Both the position numbers and the translations under genes were made by a program. 64,000 bases of DNA from DALYJJ01 sp031969915 (lineage in GTDB: Bacteria > Acidobacteriota > Terriglobia > Bryobacterales > Bryobacteraceae). Below the pieces are notes generated by a model that saw only the letters and a program-made list of their open reading frames with translations, searched no databases and was not told the DNA's origin. The stretch lies in contig DALYJJ010000008.1 in the NCBI GenBank assembly GCA_031969915.1, positions 13,222 to 77,221 of the forward strand, in the 5' to 3' direction. Shown here in pieces: positions 9,812-19,900 of the stretch (its first letter is position 1; each line of letters opens with the position of its first letter).

Positions 9812-10477
9812 TTGGAGAGGGCATTGAACCAGCCCACCCCCGTTACGATTCTTCTCGCCGAGCAGCTTGCGCTAGTGCGCGACGGTCTCGCTGCACTGTG
9901 CGCCCTGCGTCCCGAATGGCACGTGGTGGCACAGTCGGCGGACGGCGCCGACGCGTTCGACCGCATCTGCGCGCTTCGTCCGGACGTGGCGGTTCTGGAC
10001 CTTCATCTTCCCAACCTCTACTGCCTGGAATTAGTGCGCCGCATGCAGGATCGCGGGCTGGCGACGAAGCCGATCGTGCTCTCCGACCGGCAGGACCGCA
10101 AGACGGTAATGGAGGCGCTGCGCACCGGCGCGAGCGGATTCGTGCTCAAGTCCTGCCCGGGCGCGGAGTTTCTGGAGGCGATCCGGATGGTGTCCGAAGG
10201 CGGCGTGTTCGTATCGCCGTCCATCGAGGTAGGCCGCATGTTCACCACCAAGACCAAGCATGCGCCCGAGGATCCGATCGAAAGCCTAAGTGCGCGCGAG
10301 TACCAGGTGTTCTCGCTGCTGATTGACGGCATGCGCGCCAAAGAGATCGCCGGCCGCCTCGATCTGAGCCCGAAGACGGTGGACACCTACCGCGCGAGCA
10401 TGATGCGGAAGCTGGACATCCACGACCTGGCCGGCCTGGTCAAGTTCGCCATTCAGAAGAAGCTCATCGCGATGTAG
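9812..10477 (+). CDS. NarL/FixJ-type response regulator (REC + LuxR HTH), degenerate acidic pocket
   Basis: 221 residues. REC domain at residues ~11-125 with phospho-acceptor Asp63 (VLDLHLPN) and conserved Lys113 (GFVLK). The acidic pair normally at the end of strand 1 reads Ala16-Glu17 instead of Asp-Asp, so Mg2+ binding may be weak. The C-terminal LuxR HTH (about 155-215) is complete: LSAREYQVFSLLIDGMRAKEIA and SPKTVDTYRASMMRKL. The start is uncertain; a TTG at 9812 or an in-frame TTG at 9824 behind GGAGAGG are both possible. No histidine kinase is adjacent. The 3' end overlaps the convergent VOC gene by 14 bases. Confidence 0.88.
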   Translation: MERALNQPTPVTILLAEQLALVRDGLAALCALRPEWHVVAQSADGADAFDRICALRPDVAVLDLHLPNLYCLELVRRMQDRGLATKPIVLSDRQDRKTVMEALRTGASGFVLKSCPGAEFLEAIRMVSEGGVFVSPSIEVGRMFTTKTKHAPEDPIESLSAREYQVFSLLIDGMRAKEIAGRLDLSPKTVDTYRASMMRKLDIHDLAGLVKFAIQKKLIAM

Positions 10478-10829
10478 ATTCGCGCTGCCACAGCGCAAAG
10501 GGAAGCCCTTGCGGGTCCAGAAGCACCGCGAGTTCTCCTCCTTCGGGCAGCTTGGTTGGCGGGATCAGGAGCTTCGCCCCCAGGGAGACGGCCCGGTCCG
10601 CCATCGCCCGCGCGTCGTCGGCCGCGATGAAGAGCTGCACGAAGGCGGAGGCCTGCGGTGGAGCGGGCCAGATGCCTCCCTGGATGCCCTCATCGGAGCC
10701 GGTGTGGATGCGCCGGTATCCCATCGGGTTGCCGGCGTCGACCTGCCAGCCAAAGAGGTCCTGGCAAAATCGCGCTGTGCCATCGGGATCCTTGGAGAGG
10801 ATCTGGAAGTGCATTACGGGGTGCGCCAT
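10464..10829 (-). CDS. VOC family protein (glyoxalase/bleomycin-resistance fold)
   Basis: 121 residues, one VOC domain made of two beta-alpha-beta3 units: MHFQILSKDPDGTARFCQDLFGW and later AFVQLFIAADDARAMADRAVSLGAKL, with LLDPQGLPFALWQ at the end. Members bind metal or small ligands; the reaction cannot be told from sequence. Its ATG lies inside the last codons of the upstream HTH gene (16-base overlap), so the two genes are translationally coupled. Confidence 0.85.
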   Translation of the reverse strand: MAHPVMHFQILSKDPDGTARFCQDLFGWQVDAGNPMGYRRIHTGSDEGIQGGIWPAPPQASAFVQLFIAADDARAMADRAVSLGAKLLIPPTKLPEGGELAVLLDPQGLPFALWQRESTSR

Positions 10830-11371
10830 TGTTTCTCCCTGATTCGAGTCAATGCCAGGCGGCGGAACTCCGCTTCGCCGCCCGCGGTTTCTTCGGTTGC
10901 CCGCCACACGCCCTGGTGGCCGGTGGCGATGAGACCCAGCCGGAGCAAACGCGCCAGGGCGACGTTCACCTCGTCCACGCTCACGCCCCATTCCTGCGCC
11001 CGGCGGCGCGAATCGCCGTCGAACCCTTCCTCCGCGGCCAGCCGGTACAAGCGCCAGTGCTCCGGCCGGCCGATCACCGCCAACGCTTCCGCCGACCAGT
11101 GCCGCAGTTCTTCTTCGCGCGAGCGGTCGGCTGTGGCCTGCAGGCGCTGCGCCGCGACGTAGGCCGCGGTTTCTTCGGCGAGGAGTCCCAGCCGCTGGCC
11201 CCACGCCCTGATGCTGGCGGCGGGGATCGGCCGCTTCCCGCGCAGCGCCTGCGAGAGTGTGGCGTGATCCGCGCCCAGAAACGACGCGAACGCTCGCAGG
11301 GAGTAGCGCGGATTCGCGGAGCGCCGGGCGTGCAACTCGTTCAGCAGCCGCTCACGGAATCCATCGGGCAC
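10814..11371 (-). CDS. HTH protein of TIGR02147/DUF4423 type, probable regulator
   Basis: 185 residues. Residues ~20-75 resemble the N-terminal HTH of TIGR02147 proteins (NPRYSLRAFASFLGADHATL, then GKRPIPAASIRAWGQRLGL). The rest is alpha-helical and matches the DUF4423 style with a second winged-helix-like part (RRAQEWGVSVDEVNVALARL). It is likely a transcriptional regulator of itself and the coupled VOC gene. The start is a GTG at 11371 with no clear Shine-Dalgarno. Confidence 0.68.
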   Translation of the reverse strand: MPDGFRERLLNELHARRSANPRYSLRAFASFLGADHATLSQALRGKRPIPAASIRAWGQRLGLLAEETAAYVAAQRLQATADRSREEELRHWSAEALAVIGRPEHWRLYRLAAEEGFDGDSRRRAQEWGVSVDEVNVALARLLRLGLIATGHQGVWRATEETAGGEAEFRRLALTRIREKQWRTP

Positions 11372-11503
11372 GGTTGCCGATCATAGCGCCATCGGAATCC
11401 GGTTGGGAAGGGAAAACCGTGTGGAAGCGGGGCATCGGGCTGCCCCGGTTTGTATCGCGCAACCCCGTGGTATCCTGTGGGTTAACCCCCTCAAGAGGTT
11501 TCC

Positions 11504-12211
11504 GTGGATAGAGTCACCCGTAAGGAATTGAAGTCAGACCGCTTCGCGCAGGAGGTCGGGCACACTGTCGAGTACGTTTCCGAGCATAAGAGCCAGGTTG
11601 TCCGTTATGGCGCCATTGCGCTGGGCGTGATTCTGCTCGGCGCCGGTATCTACTTCTACCGCAACTACACGCACGGTCAGCGACAGGCTCTGCTGAAAGA
11701 GGCGATTCACGTTTCCCAGGGCACCGTTGGGCCCGCGCAGAGCCCGTTGGCCAAGACCTTCAACACGCAGCAGGAGAAGGACACGGCCGCGGAGAAAGCG
11801 TTCAGCGATGTGATCGCCAAGTTCCCCGGGTCCGACGAAGCGATCTATGCGGCGTACATGGTTGGCAACATCGCGGTGGACAACAACCGGATGGCCGACG
11901 CAGAGAAACGGTACAAGGAAGTGATCGACTCCGGCCACGCCGACTATGCTTCGATCGCGCGCCTTTCGCTGGCCGAATACTACGCGGCGCAGGGGAAGTA
12001 CGACGAAGCCGACAAAGTGCTGCGCCCGCTGCTGGATAAGCCGACGACGCTGGTTTCGAAGGAAATGGCGACGATCGCGCTGGGCCGGGTGCTTGCTCAG
12101 TCGAAGCCGGATGAGGCACGCAAGCTGCTGGAGCCGCTCCGCACGTCGGAGCGGCTGCCGATCAGCCGCCTCGCGCTGACCGAGCTGAGCGCGATGCAAA
12201 CCAAGAAGTGA
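11504..12211 (+). CDS. TPR-containing single-pass membrane protein (YfgM-like)
   Basis: 235 residues: short cytoplasmic N-terminus, one membrane helix at about 34-52 (VRYGAIALGVILLGAGIYFY), then helical repeats outside the membrane (YAAYMVGNIAVDNNRMADAEKRYKEVI, SLAEYYAAQGKYDEADKVL). The arrangement is that of YfgM/ancillary translocon proteins that bind secreted clients near SecYEG. The GTG start at 11504 has AAGAGG five bases upstream. The stop overlaps the start of the dGTPase gene (GTGA), so they are cotranslated. Confidence 0.75.
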   Translation: MDRVTRKELKSDRFAQEVGHTVEYVSEHKSQVVRYGAIALGVILLGAGIYFYRNYTHGQRQALLKEAIHVSQGTVGPAQSPLAKTFNTQQEKDTAAEKAFSDVIAKFPGSDEAIYAAYMVGNIAVDNNRMADAEKRYKEVIDSGHADYASIARLSLAEYYAAQGKYDEADKVLRPLLDKPTTLVSKEMATIALGRVLAQSKPDEARKLLEPLRTSERLPISRLALTELSAMQTKK

Positions 12212-13332
12212 CCGTGGCGGCCGGCGGACGCACACCTCTCGGCCATCTGCGTTTTCCCGTCGCCGCTTCGCAAGGCCGCCGCTACCCGGAGACCTTTCAC
12301 CCGTACCGGAATGAGTTCCAGCGGGACCGCGACCGGGTGATTCATTCGCGCGCCTTCCGCCGCCTGGAGAACAAGACCCAGGTCTTCACGCCCAGCCTCT
12401 CCGATCACTTCCGCAACCGGCTGACGCACACCATGGAGGTGGCGCAGATCGCGCGTACCGTTGCCTCCGCGCTGGGTTTGGACGAGGATCTCACCGAGGC
12501 GCTGGCGCTGGTGCACGACATCGGACACCCGCCGTTCGCGCACGCCGGCGAAGAGGAGCTGGACCGGCAGATGCGGCGCTTCGGTGAGCGGTTCGATCAC
12601 AACCTGCACGCGCTGCGCATTGTCGAGCGGTTCGAGCAGCGCTACGCCCGCTTCCCTGGGCTGAACCTCACCTACGAAGTGCGGGAGGGGATTGCGAAGC
12701 ATTCGAGCGACCTCACGCCCGGCACACTCGACGAATATGCACCGCACTTGCGGCCGCCGCTTGAAGCGCAACTCATCGACCTGGCGGATGAGACGGCGTA
12801 CAATACGGCCGATTTGGACGATGCCTACTCGGCGGGGCTGTTCTCCATGGCCGAGATCGGGGAAGCGGTACCCGAGTACGGCGCGATTCGAGAGGAGATC
12901 GACTTCCAGTTTCCGGCATCGCCGGAGAAGGTTCGTTTTCAGGAGGCTTTGCGCAGGCTGGTGGACCTGTTGGTGTCGGGGCTGATCGAGGGCACCGTGC
13001 AGGCGGCGCACTCTCTAGGGGATCATGAAGCGGTTCGAGCGCACCCGGTGCGGGTGGCCTGCTACACTGCGCCGGCCCGGGAGACCAGCCTTGCGCTAAA
13101 GGCGTTTCTGCGGCAGCGCGTGTACTTCTCGCCCGACCTGGTTGAGGAGCGACGCCGGGCGGCGGGCGCGATCGGAGAACTGTTCGGCTTTTACCTGGAG
13201 AATCCCGGCCGGCTCCCCGAGGGGTACCTGGACGCCGGGGCCCCGCGCCACCGCGCGATCTGCGACTACATCGCGGGAATGACCGACGGGTTCTTCGAGA
13301 GAACCTACCGGGAAACGCTGGGCGCCGGGTGA
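12208..13332 (+). CDS. dgt: Deoxyguanosinetriphosphate triphosphohydrolase-like protein
   Basis: HD-superfamily dNTP triphosphohydrolase, 374 residues, the shorter bacterial type. It hydrolyses dGTP or other dNTPs to the nucleoside and triphosphate and so tunes dNTP pools. The metal site is complete: RLTHTMEVAQIA supplies the first histidine and LVHDIGHPPFAHAGEE the HD pair and the family-specific continuation. The N-terminal motif FHPYRNEFQRDRDRVIHS-RAFRRLENKTQVF is diagnostic. It starts with a GTG that overlaps the previous gene. Confidence 0.93.
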   Translation: MTVAAGGRTPLGHLRFPVAASQGRRYPETFHPYRNEFQRDRDRVIHSRAFRRLENKTQVFTPSLSDHFRNRLTHTMEVAQIARTVASALGLDEDLTEALALVHDIGHPPFAHAGEEELDRQMRRFGERFDHNLHALRIVERFEQRYARFPGLNLTYEVREGIAKHSSDLTPGTLDEYAPHLRPPLEAQLIDLADETAYNTADLDDAYSAGLFSMAEIGEAVPEYGAIREEIDFQFPASPEKVRFQEALRRLVDLLVSGLIEGTVQAAHSLGDHEAVRAHPVRVACYTAPARETSLALKAFLRQRVYFSPDLVEERRRAAGAIGELFGFYLENPGRLPEGYLDAGAPRHRAICDYIAGMTDGFFERTYRETLGAG

Positions 13333-13344
13333 AGAGCGCGCGGT

Positions 13345-14082
<738 letters not shown>

Positions 14083-14103
14083 GTTCTTCAGTTCCTGCCG
14101 TCC

Positions 14104-15531
14104 TTATGATTCCGTCTTTACGGGCGCCTTGTTGTCAACCTTGATCTTGGCCTGGTTGCGCAACGTGCGGATGACCTTGTAGCTGCCGGTGATGATCTCG
14201 TCACCTTCCTTGAGGCCGCTGGTGACCTCAATGTCGGTGGCGCCGGTGATCCCGGTGTCCACCTTCCGGAAGACTGCTTTCTCGCCTTCCAGCACGAACA
14301 CACCCTGGATTTCTTCTTTCCTGGCCTTCTCCGCTTTAGGATCGGCGTTGCCCGCCGCTTGAACGTTACCGTTCTTGCCGTCGGCCGGGGCCTCGAGGTC
14401 GCCCTTCTGGCGGACCGTCAACGCCTGGATCGGAATCGTTACGGCGTTCGTGCGGGTCGCAGTGGTGATTTTGGCGGTGCAGGAGAGACCGGGTCGAATG
14501 GACTCCGGCGGGCTATCGAGCGCTACCACTACCTTGAAGTCCTTGGCCTCCTGGCTCGAGATGGCGCTTTGGGAGGCGGCCAATCCCGTGGAGCGCAGGA
14601 TCGCGGTGTTGCCGATTTCAATGACGCGGCCCTTGAAGGTCTTGCCCGGAATGGCATCGACGGTGACATCAGCCACCTGGCTCAGCTTCACGTTCACGAT
14701 GTCGGTCTCGTCCACTTTGACTTCGGCCGTGATCAGCGACATGTCGGCGACGGTCATGATCAGGCTGGCGGCCGAGTTCTGAATGCCCGGCACCACGGTT
14801 TCACCGACGCGGACGGGCAGGTTGGTGACCACGCCGTCAATGGGGGAGATGGCGGAGTGCTTCTGGAGCACGTCGGAGACGCGGCGAAGACCGGCCTGGA
14901 CCTGAGCGATTCGCTTCTGACTGGCGGCCAACTGCGCCGCGGTCTGCCCACGCTGAGCCTTCAACTGGGAAACGCGCGCTTCCGCTTCGCGAACGCCGGC
15001 TTCGAGGGCGTCGAAGCTGGCCTTGCGGGAATCGTACTCCTGGCGGGCGATCAGCTTCTCCTTGAACAACTGGTCGGCGCGGTCGAAGTCGAGCTTGGCC
15101 CGGACCAACTCCGCCTGAGCGCGATCGACGCCCGCGAGAGCGGTCTTGAGGTTTTCATCCTGCGCCCGCAGTCCCGCTTCCGCCGCCGCCGAATCGGCCT
15201 CGGCGGAACTCAGGGCCGCCTTCTGGGCCTGCACTTCGGCCTCGGCCTGAACGGCTTCGAGCTGCGCCACCGTCTGGTTCTTGCGGACCCGATCGCCCTC
15301 CAGCACCTCGAGGGATGTGATCCGTCCCATGACGTTGGCGCCGATGTTCACGTAGTTCTTAGGCTTGATTTCGCCAGAGGCGGTGACGACTGAGGTGAGA
15401 TCCTGTTTTTGGACCTTGCCAGTTTGCACGGTGACGATGCCGCGCTGGTTCATCTTGATGCTGGCGAAGATGCCGCCCGCGACGACCAGAAGAAGGACCA
15501 CGAACAGCGTTATTTTCCACTTGCGCTTCAC
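14104..15531 (-). CDS. Efflux periplasmic adaptor (MacA/HlyD family)
   Basis: 475 residues: an N-terminal signal anchor (KITLFVVLLLVVAGGIFASI), a split lipoyl/biotinyl-like domain, a long alpha-helical hairpin (about residues 95-235, rich in Ala/Gln/Lys heptads), beta-barrel and membrane-proximal domains (DVTVDAIPGKTFKGRVIEIG). It links an inner-membrane ABC exporter to an outer-membrane channel. It is longer than MacA (~370) because of a polar insertion near residue 385-405 (GNVQAAGNADPKAEKARKEE). It forms a two-gene operon with the ATPase downstream. Confidence 0.9.
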   Translation of the reverse strand: MKRKWKITLFVVLLLVVAGGIFASIKMNQRGIVTVQTGKVQKQDLTSVVTASGEIKPKNYVNIGANVMGRITSLEVLEGDRVRKNQTVAQLEAVQAEAEVQAQKAALSSAEADSAAAEAGLRAQDENLKTALAGVDRAQAELVRAKLDFDRADQLFKEKLIARQEYDSRKASFDALEAGVREAEARVSQLKAQRGQTAAQLAASQKRIAQVQAGLRRVSDVLQKHSAISPIDGVVTNLPVRVGETVVPGIQNSAASLIMTVADMSLITAEVKVDETDIVNVKLSQVADVTVDAIPGKTFKGRVIEIGNTAILRSTGLAASQSAISSQEAKDFKVVVALDSPPESIRPGLSCTAKITTATRTNAVTIPIQALTVRQKGDLEAPADGKNGNVQAAGNADPKAEKARKEEIQGVFVLEGEKAVFRKVDTGITGATDIEVTSGLKEGDEIITGSYKVIRTLRNQAKIKVDNKAPVKTES

Positions 15532-15687
15532 GATTGGACTCCCGTCTCACTGTGGAGACGAATCACGACGCCCGTTTGTTCAGGAAACCGGAGCTGGCCA
15601 GTGCGGCGTGCGCACGGAAGTGCTGAACTGGGGGCCTTCCGCTTAGACGTTCAGAGTTGGTGAAAAGAAACAAGAAGGTGACTGATT

Positions 15688-15957
15688 TTATTCCAGGAAG
15701 CGAATGCTGTCCGGTTTGGTGCGCCCGCAGGCCATGGTTTCAGTGACACCGGATGCGATTAAGGCGCAGGCATTGTCGCTTGCGGTTCGGACTGCCTCCT
15801 CCGGCGTCGTGCCGGCCGCGACCCGGCATGACTGGCGGCCGTTAAACGTGATGCAAACCTCCGCTTTGTGCTGACGGAGCCCCATGCTGAAGTACACCAG
15901 CGCGCCGAGAAAGGCCAGGGCGCCGCCGGCGATGATCACCCACAGCTTCTTGTTCAT
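15688..15957 (-). CDS. Small membrane-anchored protein of unknown function, four cysteines
   Basis: 89 residues with one N-terminal helix (LWVIIAGGALAFLGALVYFS) and a ~60-residue exported or periplasmic part that contains four cysteines in pairs (CITFNGRQSC, later NAC and MAC). The even number suggests disulphides. I do not recognise a family. The start ATG overlaps the accA stop (ATGA), so it is translated with accA, although no functional link is evident. Confidence 0.65.
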   Translation of the reverse strand: MNKKLWVIIAGGALAFLGALVYFSMGLRQHKAEVCITFNGRQSCRVAAGTTPEEAVRTASDNACALIASGVTETMACGRTKPDSIRFLE

Positions 15958-16919
15958 GTGGAGGTGGCCTCGGCGAAGAAGTTGCCCATTTTCCTAAACT
16001 TATCGTATCTGCCGTCCACCCACTGCCGGGGGCTCATGCTGCGCAGCATGGACAACGAGGACCGGAGCGCCTCCCCGAGGCTTTCGGCAGCCTGATCCCA
16101 GTCCGTGTGGGCGCCTTCCCCGGGTTCCTTGACGATTCCGTCCACCAAGCCGAGGTGGACAAGATCCGGCGCGGTGACCTTGAGGGCGGCCGCGGCAAGT
16201 TCGGCCTTACCGGCGTCCCGGTAGATAATCGCGGCGCAACTCTCCGGGGAAATCACACTATACACGGCATTTTCGAGCATCAGGACATGGTTGCCGATAC
16301 CGAGGGCGAGGGCTCCGCCGCTGCCGCCCTCGCCGATGACGACGACAATGATCGGGCTTTCGAGCCGGGCCATCTCGCGCAAGTTGAGGGCAATCGCCTC
16401 GGCTTGGCCGCGTTCCTCGGCGTCGATGCCAGGGTACGCTCCCGGAGTGTCCAGGAAAGTGATGATCGGGCGGTGATACTTGGCCGCTAACCGCATGACA
16501 CGCAGAGCTTTGCGGTAACCCTCCGGTTTCGGCATGCCGAAGTTCCGGTGGAGGTTCTCTTTGGTGTCCCGGCCCTTCTGCTGCGCAGCAATCATCACTG
16601 GCTGGCCGGCCAGAAAGGCCATGCCGCAGACGATCGCCGGGTCGTCGCCGAATCCGCGGTCGCCGTGGATTTCTTCAAAGCCGGTGAAGACGCGCTGGAT
16701 GTAATCGAGGGAATGCGGGCGCTTCGGGTGCCGGGCGAGCTTCACCCGCTGGTAGGCGGGATGGACGGCCTTCATCCGCAGTTCGGCCATTTCGCGTTCC
16801 AGTTCCGCGGCGCGCGCCTGGGCGCCGGACTTGGCGGCATCGAGCTGGGCGAGGGCGTCCTGGATGGCGGCGATCCGCTGGTGGACGTCGCCGTTTGTGG
16901 GGTCGGGGTTCATGCTCAC
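15954..16919 (-). CDS. accA: Acetyl-CoA carboxylase carboxyltransferase subunit alpha
   Basis: 321 residues, normal AccA size. It transfers the carboxyl group from carboxybiotin to acetyl-CoA, giving malonyl-CoA for fatty acid synthesis, as an alpha2beta2 complex with AccD (not in the window). Diagnostic stretches are RHPKRPHSLDYI, FGMPKPEGYRKALRVM, FLDTPGAYPGIDAEERGQ and GEGGSGGALALGIGN. Starts at GTG 16919 or ATG 16913 are both possible; AAAGGTGAG lies directly upstream of the ATG. It follows dnaE on the same strand, 28 bases away. Confidence 0.97.
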   Translation of the reverse strand: MSMNPDPTNGDVHQRIAAIQDALAQLDAAKSGAQARAAELEREMAELRMKAVHPAYQRVKLARHPKRPHSLDYIQRVFTGFEEIHGDRGFGDDPAIVCGMAFLAGQPVMIAAQQKGRDTKENLHRNFGMPKPEGYRKALRVMRLAAKYHRPIITFLDTPGAYPGIDAEERGQAEAIALNLREMARLESPIIVVVIGEGGSGGALALGIGNHVLMLENAVYSVISPESCAAIIYRDAGKAELAAAALKVTAPDLVHLGLVDGIVKEPGEGAHTDWDQAAESLGEALRSSLSMLRSMSPRQWVDGRYDKFRKMGNFFAEATST

Positions 16920-16947
16920 CTTTACTATCCGGTATTACCTTGCCTGG

Positions 16948-19900
16948 CTAGCCGGCCAGGACTTCGATGGCCTCCGGTCCGCAGATCCGGGCGACCTCCG
17001 CTTGAAACTCGCGGTCGGGCCGCACCCGCGAGGGCACATCGAGGACGACCGTAAAGTCGCCGCGCTTTTCGAGTCGCAGACGGACTTCCGTTTCGCCCGG
17101 CTTCTTGGCGAAGAGTTCACTCAACGCATGGGCCCTGTCGTTCCCATTTTGACCGATCGGGACGCGGACGGAAATCACCCGCCAGTAATCGACCTTCACT
17201 TTCTCCAGCGGGATGACTTCCTTGATGGAGAGTTTCGCCCCGTTCTCTTCGGGCAGCACCATGCCCTTCACGAGCATGGCTTTGTCCTCCGCCAGATCGT
17301 TTCCGATCAGTTCGTAGGTGGACGCGAAGCACATCGCCTCGAGGGTGCCCTTGAGGTCTTCGAGCTGCATCACGGCCCAGAGTTTCCCCTCTTTGTTGCG
17401 CTTGCGCTGAATGCCGGTGAGGATACCGCAGAGCTTGACCTCAGCGCCCTTCGGCAAGTCATTCAGGCCGCCGGTGTCGTGAGTGGCGCACTGCGCGATC
17501 TTTTCGGCGTGCTCGTCGAGCGGATGGCCGGTGATGTAGAAGCCGAGGAGTTCCTTTTCGGAGGCGAGCATTTCGCGCTGGCCCCACTCGGGGATGCTGG
17601 GCAGGGCGGGCTCGGGGGGCGGTGCTTCCTCGAAGGCTGTGGCAAAGAGGCCGCCCTGGCCGCTTTCACGATCCTTCCAGGCGCGCTGGCCGGCCTCCAT
17701 GGCGGCGTCGATGGCCGCGAATTTCTGCGAGCGGCCCCCGGCGAGCGAGTCCATGGCGCCCGCGCGGATCAGGCTTTCGACGACGCGGCGGTTGACGCTC
17801 GAAAGGTCGACCGTCTCGCAGAATTGGTGAATCGATTGGAACGGGCCCTGCTCCGTGCGGACCCGGACAACGGACTCCACGGCGTTGGCCCCCACGTTCT
17901 TGATCGCGCCGAGGCCGAAGCGGATGGCGTTGCCGTCCGGCGTGAAGTGGAAGTCCGACCTGTTGACGTCCGGCGGAAGCACCTGAATCCTCATTTCGCG
18001 GCATTCGTTGATGTACTTCACCACCTTGGCGGTGTTGCCCGTTTCCGATGTGAGGAGGGCGGACATGAAGTAGACCGGGTAGTGAGCCTTGAGGTAGGCG
18101 GTGATGAACGCCAGATAGGCGTATGCGGCCGAGTGCGACTTATTGAATCCGTAGCCGGCGAACTTCTCCATGTGGTCGAAGATCTTCTCGACCTTTTTGG
18201 CGGGGAGTCCTTTGGCGGTGGCGCCGTCGACGAAGCGCTGGCGCTGCTTGGCCATCTCCTCCGCCTTCTTCTTTCCCATCGCGCGGCGCAGCAGGTCGGC
18301 TTCGCCGAGCGAATAGCCGGCGAGCACGTTGGCGATCTGCATCACCTGTTCCTGGTAGACCATCACGCCGAAGGTCTCTTCGAGGATCGGTTTCAACTGC
18401 GGGAGATCGTAGGTGACCTGCTTGCCGTGCTTGCGGTCGATGAAATCGTCGATCATCGACATGGGGCCCGGGCGATAGAGGGCGTTGAGGGCGATCAGGT
18501 CCTCGACGCGATCGGGTTTGTAGCGCACCAGGATGTCGCGCATGCCGGCCGATTCGAACTGGAACACGCCGCTGGTATAGCCGTTGCAGAAGATCTGCTG
18601 GTAGGTGAAGGCGTCGTTGAGCGGGATGTCTTCGATGGTGAGCCTGGCGCCGGTGTACTTCTCGATCAGCCGCAGCGTGTCGAAGACGATGGTGAGCGTG
18701 GTAAGGCCCAGAAAGTCCATCTTGAGAAGGGAGAGCTTCTCGAGGCCCACCATGTCGTACTGGGTGACGATTTCGTCGCGGTTGGTGCGGTACAGGGGAA
18801 CGAGTTCTTTGAGCGGAACGGGCGAGATGACGACGCCGGCGGCGTGCACGCCGGCGTTGCGCGCCATGCCTTCGAGCTTGAGCGCTGTGTCGAGGACGTC
18901 GCGGTAGCGAGGGTCTTCCCGCGCCAATTCGTCCATCCGCGGCTCCTGCTCGATGGCTTCCTTGAGCTTGATGTTGAGCTGGTTGGGGACGAGTTTGGTG
19001 ACGCGGTCGGCTTCCCCGAAGGTGAGGTCGAGCGCGCGCGAGACGTCCTTCAGTGCCGCTTTTGCCCCGAGCGTACCGAAGGTGATGATCTGGGCAACTT
19101 GCTCACGGCCGTATTTTTCGGTGACGTATTGGATCACTTCGCCGCGGCGGTGGGTACAGAAGTCGATATCGATGTCGGGCATGCTGATGCGTTCCGGATT
19201 GAGGAAGCGCTCGAAGAGCAAGCCGTACTCGAGGGGATCGATGTCGGTGATCTCCATGGCGTAGGAGACCAGGCTGCCGGCGGCGGAGCCACGGCCAGGG
19301 CCCACGGGGATGCCTTTGTCCTTGGCGTGGCGGATGAAGTCCCAGACGATGAGGAAGTAGCCGGAGAATCTCATCTGCTGGATGGTCTTGATCTCCCGAT
19401 CGAGGCGTTCGGTGTACTCGGCGAGATCGTGCTTGAGCTTACCGGCGGATGAGAGGGCTTCCAGCCGGCCTCGGCGTTTCTCGAAGCCCTGGCGGGCGAC
19501 GTACTCGAAGTAAGAATCGGCGCCGTGGCCCTCGGGGACGTCGAACTTGGGGAACGGCTCCTTTACCTGCTCGAGTTTCACCCGGCAGCGTTGCGCGATG
19601 TCCCAGGTGATGTCGAGGGCCTCTTCCACCTCGCCAAACAGGCGCAGCATTTCGGCCCGGGACTTCAGGAAGAACTCAGGCGTGTCGAACCGCATGCGTT
19701 CCGTGTCCTTCATGGTCTTGCCGGTTTGAATGCAGAGCAGGATTTCGTGGGTGCGGGCGTCGGCCTTGCGGAGGTAATGGGAGTCGTTGGTGGCGACCAG
19801 CGGTATGCCGGTTTCGCGGGCGAGGCGCACGACGCCGGGCATCACAACCTTGTCTTTGTCGAGGCCGTGGTCCTGGAGTTCAAGGTAGAAGTTGCCCTTG

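Noticed and set aside
16831..19452. Long plus-strand open frame (873 codons) opposite dnaE
   Set aside because: It is fully antisense to dnaE, has no recognisable domain, and its Glu/Asp/His-rich composition is the normal shadow of a high-GC gene. The same holds for long frames opposite nuoL (2807-4549), nuoD/nuoC (5548-7542) and the RND pump (53571-56114).
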